Assembly (NCBI RefSeq): GCF_900639875.1
Contig: NZ_CAAAIA010000006.1
Coordinates: 62,001-126,000 of the forward strand
From: Legionella impletisoli
Lineage (GTDB): Bacteria > Pseudomonadota > Gammaproteobacteria > Legionellales > Legionellaceae
DNA: 64,000 nucleotides
Direction of reading: 5' to 3'
Part shown: positions 56,514 to 64,000 of the stretch, piece after piece
Layout: every line of letters begins with the position of its first letter
Numbering within the stretch: the stretch's first letter is position 1
Notes under the pieces: generated by a model
What the model was told of the DNA's origin: nothing
Databases searched by the model: none
The model's input: the letters and a program-made list of their open reading frames with translations, nothing else
Position numbers and translations under genes: made by a program

Positions 56514-57173
56514 CTATTCTTCAGCGACTGAATCGGTTGGTTGTTCAATGACTCGATGCTTCATGGCAAGATAAGTCAGCTCCACATCGTTTTTAATTTC
56601 TAATTTTTCAAACATGCGATAGCGATAGCCATTGATTGTTTTAGGGCTTAAAAATAAGCGTTCGGAAATTTCTTGGACCGTCATGCCAGAGGTAATCATT
56701 AACATCACTTGCATCTCACGTTCAGACAATCGGTCAAACGGGGAATCTTCTGAAGTTTGTAAACTGCTGATGGCCATTTTCTGTGCCACTTCAGCACTTA
56801 AGTACCGCTCTCCTTTGAAGACTTTTCGAATAGCGGTGGCCATTTCCTCAGCGCCAGATTCTTTGGTTAAATACCCCATTGCCCCTAGCTGTAATACACG
56901 GCCAGGTAATGGCTCTGCGCTCATGGCGGTTACTGCAATCACCTTGACATTTGGATTGGATTTTTTAAGCCGCCTTGTAACTTCCCAACCATCAATACCG
57001 GGCATTTTCATGTCCAGTAATACAACGTCAGGGTGATGAGCTTTTACCTTAGCTAAAGCCACTTCTCCACTTTCGGCTTCAGCAACCACGTCCATATCAG
57101 GCAAATCTTCTAGTAATCGTCGAATTCCCATGCGAACCAAAGCGTGGTCATCAACAATTAATACTTTTATCAA
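56514..57173 (-). CDS. letA: LetA/GacA-type response regulator (TTG start)
   Basis: Response regulator of the LetA/LetS (GacA/GacS) system, which in Legionella activates RsmY/RsmZ RNAs and so relieves CsrA repression on entry to the transmissive phase. The start is TTG 57173, with AAGGAG (57180-57185) at exactly 6 nt, giving the expected IKVLIVDDHALVRMG. The phosphoacceptor is D54 (VVLLDMKMPG). The C-terminal LuxR helix-turn-helix has LSEREMQVMLMITSGMTVQ and LSPKTINGYRYRMFEKLEI. It has 219 residues. uvrC follows on the same strand. Confidence 0.93.
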   Translation of the reverse strand: MIKVLIVDDHALVRMGIRRLLEDLPDMDVVAEAESGEVALAKVKAHHPDVVLLDMKMPGIDGWEVTRRLKKSNPNVKVIAVTAMSAEPLPGRVLQLGAMGYLTKESGAEEMATAIRKVFKGERYLSAEVAQKMAISSLQTSEDSPFDRLSEREMQVMLMITSGMTVQEISERLFLSPKTINGYRYRMFEKLEIKNDVELTYLAMKHRVIEQPTDSVAEE

Positions 57174-57389
57174 TTTATGCTCCTTGACAGAGTAGCCAAT
57201 GAACACTACGGGTTGGTTGATATTATCAAGAGAACGGCTGGATTACAACGACCATGATAAACAGGCGCGTCATGGTATGGTATCTTGGATAACTTGTGGA
57301 AAATAAAAAATAATTAGAAACAAGGCTTTTAATTTTCATTTAGCTTAGTACAATTTCGCTTTGTCTTTTTTGTTTTAGGGGAATTTATA

Positions 57390-60300
57390 ATGCCTCTGCA
57401 AGTCATCACAACCATTTCACCGGATTTTTTTTCACATCAAAAAAAATCCGGACATGCAAACGCTGATCGGAAACTCCGAATCATCATCAAAGAAAAAGGT
57501 GGTAATTGGCAAGATACGGTATTGCGCAGTGAAGGAGGATTACCGGTCGGCACCAAATGGGTTATGAATTGCTTCCCTGGCAGTAAAATACCCCATGATC
57601 TGGTTAGGCGAGTGGGTTCGGTGAGATCGCTTGACGTACTGGAATCGGACGATTCGGGGTTACGTCAATTCTATGAGAACCTACAAGAGCATCGTAATAC
57701 TTCGCCCGTCACGGTTCCCTCGCATCGTTATGAACAATGGTATCGTTTTGTAAATGAGAAAGTATGGATTAAATTTCATAAATTGACTCATTCTTTATCA
57801 GAACCTATCTCTGTTGATCCAGAGCTGACGATTACTTCAGATGAATGGCAACTGTACCAGACAGTAAATAAAAAATACGCCAAAGCCTTAGCTCGCGATA
57901 TTATTTCAGATTTATTAGCAAGACGAACGATTACACTGGATATCAATTGGCTTCATGATTATCAGCTCATGTTAGTATTTCATTATTTGGAGGAGTATTT
58001 ACCAGCGGTTATTGAGGAGGTCATTCCTTCGACAAGTGATGAAGATTCTGCACCTCGATACTCTGAGGAAGAACAACAGCGTTTAAAAAACGCTTTGCCA
58101 AGAGCACTTAACGCCATAAAAACCAGCTATTTTCATCACATTCCATGGCCTGATGTAGACACATTTACGGCAGAATTTCCCATAATTCCCAACGGTGCTC
58201 GAGCTTCTCTTCCCGAAGACGATGATTCCGACGACGAATTAGCGATGGAGTCTGTTACCTCAGCCTTACCTGAAACGTCCTTAAATACTGGAAAAGAAAT
58301 AATTAATGGCTTACTGTCCTCCAATCATATTGCTTTTCAAACCAAGAAAGATGCATCAAACTTTATTGACTGCGTTCGATTTTATTACCCTGAAGCACGA
58401 CTAGAATCACGCAACGTCCGCCACAAAACCATCTATCTACCAACCAAAGAATTGGATATCTATGTAAATCCTATCGGAACTGACTATCGTTTATTCGCTA
58501 CCTCTGACTTAAGTGACCAAGCCATTATTGATTATTATAGTAAATTGCTCGGTGTTTCCATGGTATGTGAAGAAGCTCTTGAAGAAGGGGATTTCGAATT
58601 ACGCCTAGAAGAATTAACCGAGGCAGCTCTAACCTCTTACCTAAAAGCTATAGTCGAGTTGCTTATTGTTAGCCTAAGAACGCCGAAAGGGCTTACTGAT
58701 TGGTTAAACGATTATTTAACCCCTGACCATCTCCAAAAAGAAACCATTCAGCAAACGAGGTTTGAAGTAGTCGCCGAGTTTCAAGCGAACGGCATAGAAG
58801 ATACTTCCATGCTGGATCAATTTTTTAACGCGGTTCAGCAGAGCCTAAATAGTTTACAGAAAGCGAAAGTAGATTTACTGAGTGATTATCGTACCTTACA
58901 ACCGTTATGGGCCTTTAAGTCCCGCACGCCAGGAGTGCAGTTATTTTCATCTATAGGACGATTAGATCCTGAAAAAAATGTACCAACCTTATTAGACGCT
59001 TATTTAACTTATATTCAGCAATGTGTGTCAACTCATCAACCGATTAAGCATTCCTTACTTTTATTTATTGTGCCTTCTCGTTTAGAAGTTCAAGCCTATC
59101 AGCAGGAATTAAACACGATTATGGAAAAATTTCTCGCCATTAAGCACTATCTTGCAGAACATGGGCTACCTCAGAACGACTTTGTCTATTTAGCAGAGGA
59201 AACCGCATTACAAGAAGCCGTAGCCAACCCTGGGAAAACACCCTCAAAGCCCAAATTAATTTCACCTAATGCAATGGTAGAATTTTATCGACTCGGTCCT
59301 GTGGTCATTAGCTCACGAGCCGATGGAATGAATTTAGTGGTTAAAGAATGGGTTGGGGCGCAAGATGGCCTCATTCAACGAACTTTGCAAGGTTTATTTA
59401 ATTTTGTAAAAGGTTATCCTGACTCTCTTATGTCTCGGGCAATGACTCAAGAAGAAAAATCGATGTTTTCAATCTATGCACGTGCTTTACAGCAAACCTT
59501 TGCCGAGCATCCTTACCTCAGCTCTGTAATCACCAAGCTAGGATTGAATTTTAGCACGCTTCTAACTGAATTTTTTACCCATTATGACGAAGAGATCCCT
59601 GCACTTCCCATGTTGAGTCGAAATGCTGGAGCAGCTGCTCAATTAAAACAAGCGTGCATTATTGATCCCTTAAATCCTGAAACCCTCCTTCAACAATTTC
59701 AACATCTTGATGAATTAGATCCCATTGTCCGTGTTGCTCGAGCATTAGAATTAAAAAACAATGTGCAACATGAAAATGGCCAAGAGTGGCGCAGAGATAT
59801 GGTCGATCAAGTTTTAGCTAAGGAAGCCTTTAGTGATTCAAGCCGACACATTGCCCAAAGAATCGTTAAAAAAGATGGACTAATATTTATTGATTATGAT
59901 GGCACGATTTCACCACACGTTCCAAACCCTGATGAAGCATGGCCGGAACTCACTGCAAGAAGCGCTATTTTAGCCCTAATGAAAGTCGCCGCTGATCAAA
60001 TCATTTTCATCACCGGTAGAGACATCCCCTCTTTTCTTCGCTGTTTTTGGGGCGGATTAGGGAGAGAAGAGCAGCAAAAAATCCCTTTAACCGTTATTGG
60101 CTCTCATGGACTTGAAATTCAGTATAGAGATGGTTCGAAACAAAGCTTAGTAGCGTTTAGTGATCATGAACGAGCTTTCATTGCTAGTTTGCGCTCCGAT
60201 GAAAACATCTTGGCTTTGAAACAAAAAATGCTTGCTATTTTGCAGCCCTATCTAAGTCCAGAACTTCGTTTATCAATGGATGAGCTGATTGAGATAAAGC

Positions 60301-60968
60301 AGTACTCAATAGCTTTATTAACTGCGCCAATACGCCATATCCTAGAGGACGATTCGCTTTTAGATTTAATCGAAGACCAGTTTGCTGAACTTTTAAAAAC
60401 TCATTTTCTTATCTCTGAAAAGAATGCGTCTGAATTAACTCATTTTTCTGTCTGGCGAGGTATTCACATTTGTGAATTACGCTTTAACCACACGAAAGCC
60501 GATGCCATTAGAACGTTATTGAAAGATAAACGATATAGCACCGCCAGACATCTTGCTTTTCTCGGAGATGATTTTGGTCAATTGCATCAACCCGGAACGG
60601 ATTACTCTCTCGCTGCTTGGATTAACGAGGAGAATTCGAATCCAAATAGTCCTTATGAAGGCATGGTGATTCAAGTAATGTCTGATGAAAGGCGACCAAG
60701 CCAAAAACAACTGCTTTCAAGCCCTGCTAGGCCATATATGGTGTTGCAATCACCCCTTGAAGTAGGCAACTGGTTAGCCCGTTGCGCTCAATATGCTTTT
60801 GAGGCCAATTCACGTCATGCATTGATTACCCATGGTATCACGCAATTAACTCAACGATTCCCTGAGCATGAGATTCTTTTGCCTTCCGAGACTCAAGCCA
60901 TTGAACTGGATAAGGAAGAGCTCTTTGATGCTGGGCCAGAATATCATCAAGGCCTCATTAAGCTATAA
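57390..60968 (+). CDS. Trehalose-6-phosphate synthase/phosphatase fusion, unusually large
   Basis: 1192 residues. The GT20 synthase part shows the phosphate loop SEGGLPVG (47-54), WLHDYQLML (187-195), HHIPWP (249-254), GRLDPEKNVP (R524, K529) and RADGMNLVVKEWVGAQ (D645, E653). It is expanded by about 130-160 residues, mainly between about 365 and 510, plus an acidic linker EDDDSDDELAMES near 276. The C-terminal HAD phosphatase has FIDYDGT (D835, D837) and ITGRD, matching TPP. It should convert UDP-glucose and glucose-6-phosphate to trehalose. Fused TPS-TPP is mostly eukaryotic or rare in bacteria. GGGG lies 8 nt before the ATG. No other trehalose gene is adjacent. A non-trehalose glycosyltransferase role, even a secreted one, cannot be excluded. 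Confidence 0.82.
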   Translation: MPLQVITTISPDFFSHQKKSGHANADRKLRIIIKEKGGNWQDTVLRSEGGLPVGTKWVMNCFPGSKIPHDLVRRVGSVRSLDVLESDDSGLRQFYENLQEHRNTSPVTVPSHRYEQWYRFVNEKVWIKFHKLTHSLSEPISVDPELTITSDEWQLYQTVNKKYAKALARDIISDLLARRTITLDINWLHDYQLMLVFHYLEEYLPAVIEEVIPSTSDEDSAPRYSEEEQQRLKNALPRALNAIKTSYFHHIPWPDVDTFTAEFPIIPNGARASLPEDDDSDDELAMESVTSALPETSLNTGKEIINGLLSSNHIAFQTKKDASNFIDCVRFYYPEARLESRNVRHKTIYLPTKELDIYVNPIGTDYRLFATSDLSDQAIIDYYSKLLGVSMVCEEALEEGDFELRLEELTEAALTSYLKAIVELLIVSLRTPKGLTDWLNDYLTPDHLQKETIQQTRFEVVAEFQANGIEDTSMLDQFFNAVQQSLNSLQKAKVDLLSDYRTLQPLWAFKSRTPGVQLFSSIGRLDPEKNVPTLLDAYLTYIQQCVSTHQPIKHSLLLFIVPSRLEVQAYQQELNTIMEKFLAIKHYLAEHGLPQNDFVYLAEETALQEAVANPGKTPSKPKLISPNAMVEFYRLGPVVISSRADGMNLVVKEWVGAQDGLIQRTLQGLFNFVKGYPDSLMSRAMTQEEKSMFSIYARALQQTFAEHPYLSSVITKLGLNFSTLLTEFFTHYDEEIPALPMLSRNAGAAAQLKQACIIDPLNPETLLQQFQHLDELDPIVRVARALELKNNVQHENGQEWRRDMVDQVLAKEAFSDSSRHIAQRIVKKDGLIFIDYDGTISPHVPNPDEAWPELTARSAILALMKVAADQIIFITGRDIPSFLRCFWGGLGREEQQKIPLTVIGSHGLEIQYRDGSKQSLVAFSDHERAFIASLRSDENILALKQKMLAILQPYLSPELRLSMDELIEIKQYSIALLTAPIRHILEDDSLLDLIEDQFAELLKTHFLISEKNASELTHFSVWRGIHICELRFNHTKADAIRTLLKDKRYSTARHLAFLGDDFGQLHQPGTDYSLAAWINEENSNPNSPYEGMVIQVMSDERRPSQKQLLSSPARPYMVLQSPLEVGNWLARCAQYAFEANSRHALITHGITQLTQRFPEHEILLPSETQAIELDKEELFDAGPEYHQGLIKL

Positions 60969-61000
60969 ATTCTAAATGGTAAAGCCAAGCAGGCAATATT

Positions 61001-61055
61001 TACCCGTAATCTTTCAAAATGCGAGTTTTAGACGCATTTTGAAAGACTACGGGTA
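61001..61055. repeat. Long hairpin (23-bp stem) between the trehalose gene and phhA
   Basis: The arms 61001-61023 and 61033-61055 are complementary at 22 of 23 positions with a 9-nt loop; the single mismatch is A61009 against C61047. No T-run follows on either strand. It sits between convergent genes and could be a double-stranded processing site, a strong barrier to exonucleases, or a small repeat element. Confidence 0.8.
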
Positions 61056-61068
61056 TAAGACTGTCAGT

Positions 61069-61887
61069 TCAGCATACATGAATATGAATGCTTGGGTTGT
61101 TTTCTTCCACTGAAAAAAAGGGAGGAAATTCACCTAGCTGGCAGGCTTTTTCAATCATACCTTGCACATCCGATTGCACGAATTCATAGAGTTCATCGTA
61201 ACGATGAATCACAAAATAGATAGGTTGTAATTGATCAATTCGATATGGGGTACGAAATGCTGCCACGGGATTAAAAAGAACACGTATAGGGACATCGCTT
61301 TCAACGCTATATTCAGTCTCACTAATGGAAGAAAGAATCCCCCCTCCGTAAGCACGTAAACCTTGCTCTGTATCAATAAGACCGAATTCGACCGTAAACC
61401 AAAACAAGCGTTGCAATAAAGCCCATTTGGACTCCGGAAATTCTAAGACTTTGCGAGCGTAATTATGGACAAAATCAGCATAAACAGGATTCGTGAGCAT
61501 TGGACAATGTCCAAATAATTCATGGAAAATATCTGGCTCTTTTACATAATTCAGTTCTTCTTCACTTCGAATAAAGGTTGCTGCGGGAAAACGACGTTCT
61601 GCCAGCAATTCGAAAAACTCACGCGCGGAGATTAAGGCCGCAACGGGAGTCACCTCCCAATTTGTCAGCGCCTTAAGACGCTTGGTTACATCCGGGAGCT
61701 GTGGAATTTCATCGGCTTTTAAATCTAAACTTTTAAGTCCTTGTAAATACTCATCCGTCGCACGTCCAGGTAATAACTCCATTTGGCGACAATATAAGAT
61801 TTGCCAAATACGATGCTCATCGGGGGAGTAAGTAACATACCCTTGCTCATCCGGTTTGTGAGAAACATAGCGACTGACAAACTCCAT
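61069..61887 (-). CDS. phhA: Phenylalanine 4-hydroxylase
   Basis: Iron- and pterin-dependent enzyme making tyrosine from phenylalanine. The bacterial PheH core is complete in 272 residues. The iron ligands are the two histidines of DIFHELFGHCP and the glutamate in FWFTVEFGL. The region GLRAYGGGILSSISETEY follows. In Legionella PhhA feeds tyrosine to homogentisate and pyomelanin pigment, which aids iron reduction (family knowledge). No pterin recycling gene is adjacent. Confidence 0.95.
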   Translation of the reverse strand: MEFVSRYVSHKPDEQGYVTYSPDEHRIWQILYCRQMELLPGRATDEYLQGLKSLDLKADEIPQLPDVTKRLKALTNWEVTPVAALISAREFFELLAERRFPAATFIRSEEELNYVKEPDIFHELFGHCPMLTNPVYADFVHNYARKVLEFPESKWALLQRLFWFTVEFGLIDTEQGLRAYGGGILSSISETEYSVESDVPIRVLFNPVAAFRTPYRIDQLQPIYFVIHRYDELYEFVQSDVQGMIEKACQLGEFPPFFSVEENNPSIHIHVC

Positions 61888-61955
61888 ACCCCACTCCTTT
61901 TTACCGATTGTATTATTTTAATCATACTTAAGAATTGGGAAATTGCATCTAGTTA

Positions 61956-62810
61956 TTATAGCGTTCGTTTTAACTGTTCAATGGAAATGACCGTTTCTGT
62001 TCCATGATTGGTTTGCCGTATAGCGCCCTTCCAAGCATGACCATAGACTACTTCGTAGGTTAATGGATAGCGATCGTTCTCAGTACGTAAGTTACAATAA
62101 GCTTCTTTAAATTTTTTTAGCCTTTGCTTTCCTGTTAAGCCTTTGTTGCGATTGGAGTGGATATTACGTACGCCTTGTGATTTGAGAGAGTACAATAAAT
62201 CCTCAAGGGTTTTGAAGTGAACCGTTAGCATTTCCATGTCTACCACGGGATCTAAATAATGCTGTTGCATTAATGCATCGCCCAGATCATGCATATCGAC
62301 AAAATCATTGACGTGACTGAAATGATCGACCTGCTCCCAAGCATGCCTTAATTCCATAAAGGTATCTGGACCAAGCGTTGTAAACATGAGGCAGCCATTG
62401 ACATTCATTACTCGACTGATTTCCTTAAGCGCCTTGCCCAAAGGAGAAGACCAGTGCAATACTTGATTGGCGAACACTAAATCAAATACACCTGTCGCAA
62501 ACGGGAGTTTTGCCATATCCCCATTCACTAAGGACCATTTTCTTCGCCAACCCTGTTTTGTTTTTGCTTCCTGAAGCATTGCTTCTGCAAAATCAAGCCC
62601 AACTAGTTTGGCATGGGGGTATTGTTTTTTAAGCTTTTGCGTAAAGAGCCCCGTTCCACAACCTAAATCTAAAATAAATCGAGGATTAATTTTTAGATAG
62701 TCCAGCCGCTCAAACAGCCGATTACCGATTTCAATCTGAATTTTGGCTGCACGCTCATACTGCTTAGCCTGCTTATTAAACGAGTTGCAAATTTCAGTTT
62801 TTCTATTCAT
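61956..62810 (-). CDS. bioC: Malonyl-ACP O-methyltransferase BioC
   Basis: Methylates malonyl-ACP to start pimelate synthesis for biotin. I choose ATG 62810 (MNRKTEICNSFNKQAKQYERAA, typical BioC start) over a frame that extends 93 bp further into the comF promoter. The SAM motif LDLGCGTGLFTQKL, the post-I acidic LDFAEAML and FANQVLHWSSP are canonical. It has 284 residues. It is divergent from and partly overlaps the 5' region of comF; other bio genes are not in the window. Confidence 0.92.
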   Translation of the reverse strand: MNRKTEICNSFNKQAKQYERAAKIQIEIGNRLFERLDYLKINPRFILDLGCGTGLFTQKLKKQYPHAKLVGLDFAEAMLQEAKTKQGWRRKWSLVNGDMAKLPFATGVFDLVFANQVLHWSSPLGKALKEISRVMNVNGCLMFTTLGPDTFMELRHAWEQVDHFSHVNDFVDMHDLGDALMQQHYLDPVVDMEMLTVHFKTLEDLLYSLKSQGVRNIHSNRNKGLTGKQRLKKFKEAYCNLRTENDRYPLTYEVVYGHAWKGAIRQTNHGTETVISIEQLKRTL

Positions 62811-62847
62811 GATACCGTCGTTAACATCTGTAATGGATCCAACTCGC

Positions 62848-63546
62848 ATGGAATTTAAAAAATGGAGTATAGCACAACTCCTTGCCCTGCCTTCAATTTG
62901 CACACTTTGCGAACATTATCATCGTGGAGGCCCCGTTTGTTTAGATTGCAAAAAATGGCTGATTCCGCTCGGCTTTTCTTGTCAAATTTGTGCGTTCCCT
63001 TTGCTTGACGATTCCTTTGCTTATTGTGGGCGTTGCATTAAGAAAAAGCCTGCTTTCGATAGTGTTTCCGCGCCTTTTCGTTTTGAAGAGCCTTTACGAA
63101 CCTTATTGCACCAATTTAAGTACAAGGAAAGTCTTTATTTAAAAGCGTTCTTAGCAGACTTAATGTTACATACACCCCCAAAAAAACTTTCGACCAGCGA
63201 ATGCCTCATTCCCGTTCCGATGCATCCTACTAAACTTCGCAAAAGAGGATTTAATCAAGCTCTGGAAATAACCAAGCATATAGCAAACGTAATAAAAATG
63301 CCCTACGAGTTGCACTTATGCCATAAGATTATCAATACCCCTTCCCAAGCGGGACTTAATCAATTAGAACGCCGAAAAAATATTCAATCCTCTTTTTTTG
63401 TGCGACCACATCAATATAAACACGTCATCATCATTGATGATTTACTCACAACAGGATGTACTGCTCATGAACTTGCAAAGCAATTGAAAGCCACGGGGGT
63501 TCAAAGCGTTCACGTCTGGTGTTGTGCAAGAGCAGTGATGGACTAA
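62848..63546 (+). CDS. comF: ComF family phosphoribosyltransferase-like protein
   Basis: Associated with DNA uptake in competent bacteria, including Legionella. From ATG 62848 there are 232 residues (ATG 62833 is an alternative). Paired cysteines CTLC/CLDC and CQIC/CGRC form an N-terminal zinc-binding unit. A PRTase domain follows with IPVPMHPTKLRKRGFNQA and the PRPP loop VIIIDDLLTTGCTAHEL. It converges on the RseP-like gene with a 4-bp overlap of stops, and is divergent from bioC, a common gammaproteobacterial pairing. Confidence 0.92.
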   Translation: MEFKKWSIAQLLALPSICTLCEHYHRGGPVCLDCKKWLIPLGFSCQICAFPLLDDSFAYCGRCIKKKPAFDSVSAPFRFEEPLRTLLHQFKYKESLYLKAFLADLMLHTPPKKLSTSECLIPVPMHPTKLRKRGFNQALEITKHIANVIKMPYELHLCHKIINTPSQAGLNQLERRKNIQSSFFVRPHQYKHVIIIDDLLTTGCTAHELAKQLKATGVQSVHVWCCARAVMD

Positions 63547-64000
63547 AGTTGCTGAAGATAGCGTTGGAGATCGTTCATTAATAACTGAATCATAGCAACC
63601 ACTAATATGATTAACGCAAGGCGGTGTAGTAAAATCTCAAGTGGAACGGAGATTGGCTTGCCTCTTATTTTTTCAATGAGTGCATAAACGATTGAACCTC
63701 CATCTAATCCAGGTATAGGCATAAGGTTAACTAAGCCAACCGCTAAGCTTAGATTCGCAATAAAAAATAAGTACACTGCTATACCATGCAAAAAAGAAAT
63801 TACCATTTCTGAAAATAATCCAATTGGTCCTAATAAGGTGGCAAACGGGATCGTACCCGTAAAGAGCTGTTTAAGCATGATCAGAAAAAAATATAATATA
63901 GCTCCGATTTCAACAACCGCTTGATAGAATGCCTTAAAGAAAGAAACCCCTGGGATATTGTTTATATGCCTTTTTGAAAGAGCTGGCTTTATTCCAAGTC
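63543..64000 (-). CDS. RseP-like intramembrane zinc protease, M50 family (5' end outside window)
   Basis: The minus-strand frame is open to the window edge. It encodes the C-terminal part of a site-2 protease: a short PDZ-like end (LGIKPAL), a helix, a loop with TIPFATLLGPIGLFSEM resembling the RseP GPISIA segment, then NLSLAVGLVNLMPIPGLDGGSIV. The LDGG aspartate is a zinc ligand; the HExxH half lies outside. At least 152 residues are visible. The main RseP of the sigma-E pathway usually sits beside bamA or dxr, which cannot be checked here, so it may be a paralogue. Confidence 0.85.
   Translation of the reverse strand, partial: LGIKPALSKRHINNIPGVSFFKAFYQAVVEIGAILYFFLIMLKQLFTGTIPFATLLGPIGLFSEMVISFLHGIAVYLFFIANLSLAVGLVNLMPIPGLDGGSIVYALIEKIRGKPISVPLEILLHRLALIILVVAMIQLLMNDLQRYLQQL

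Overview
The window looks like chromosomal DNA of a Legionella-type gammaproteobacterium (Legionellaceae). The strongest marker is an intact enhA-enhB-enhC cluster (52-53 kb) close to uvrC and a LetA/GacA response regulator. Supporting it are an AnkH-like ankyrin/cysteine-protease-fold effector gene beside asd and aroC, a phhA hydroxylase, a serine-type HAAAP permease, and gammaproteobacterial housekeeping gene blocks. Species cannot be fixed from the sequence alone. I see no rRNA, CRISPR array, prophage or intact insertion sequence.

Layout. 0-5 kb: 3'-truncated rluC divergent from rne (long structured leader), then an MFS exporter. 5-10 kb, minus strand: prmB-aroC-asd-(basic disordered protein)-ankH, apparently one operon. 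10.4-12.5 kb, plus: smrB, udk, fabI. 12.7-30.2 kb, almost all minus: ppiD; tRNA-Asp and tRNA-Val behind hupB; lon, clpX, clpP, tig (the protease/chaperone block); tRNA-Leu, -His, -Arg, -Pro; then uup, ridA, spoT, rpoZ, gmk, yicC. A lone plus-strand tyrosine recombinase sits between the tRNAs and uup. 30.4-37.2 kb: rph, pilT (minus), an amino-acid permease coupled to yggS-proC-yggT, and two small conserved proteins. 37.2-45.7 kb: elyC-like gene and lptG-lptF (minus), pepA-holC (plus), a second M17 peptidase and murJ (minus), rpsT (plus). 45.7-54.5 kb, minus: hsp20, a rare bacterial pyruvate decarboxylase, enhC-enhB-enhA; plus: a multi-pass membrane protein that is a candidate secreted effector. 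54.6-64 kb: uvrC and letA (minus), a very large trehalose-6-phosphate synthase/phosphatase fusion (plus), phhA and bioC (minus), comF (plus), and the 3' part of an RseP-like M50 protease (minus, runs off the window).

Themes. RNA handling (rne, rph, yicC, smrB, tRNAs), protein quality control (tig, clpXP, lon, ppiD, hsp20), stringent response and life-cycle switching (spoT, rpoZ, letA), envelope building (lptFG, murJ, elyC-like, enhA/C) and host interaction (ankH, enh locus, candidate membrane effector). Several starts differ from the longest reading frame: prmB starts at GTG, letA at TTG, rpsT at GTG, and rne, fabI, rph, lptG, enhC, bioC and comF start internally.

Most of the window is ordinary core genome. 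The items most worth a second look are the AnkH-like gene coupled into an amino-acid/aromatic operon, the trehalose fusion enzyme, the uncharacterised membrane protein at 53.4 kb, the rne leader fold, the 23-bp-stem hairpin at 61.0 kb and a short dispersed repeat found upstream of smrB and rpsT.
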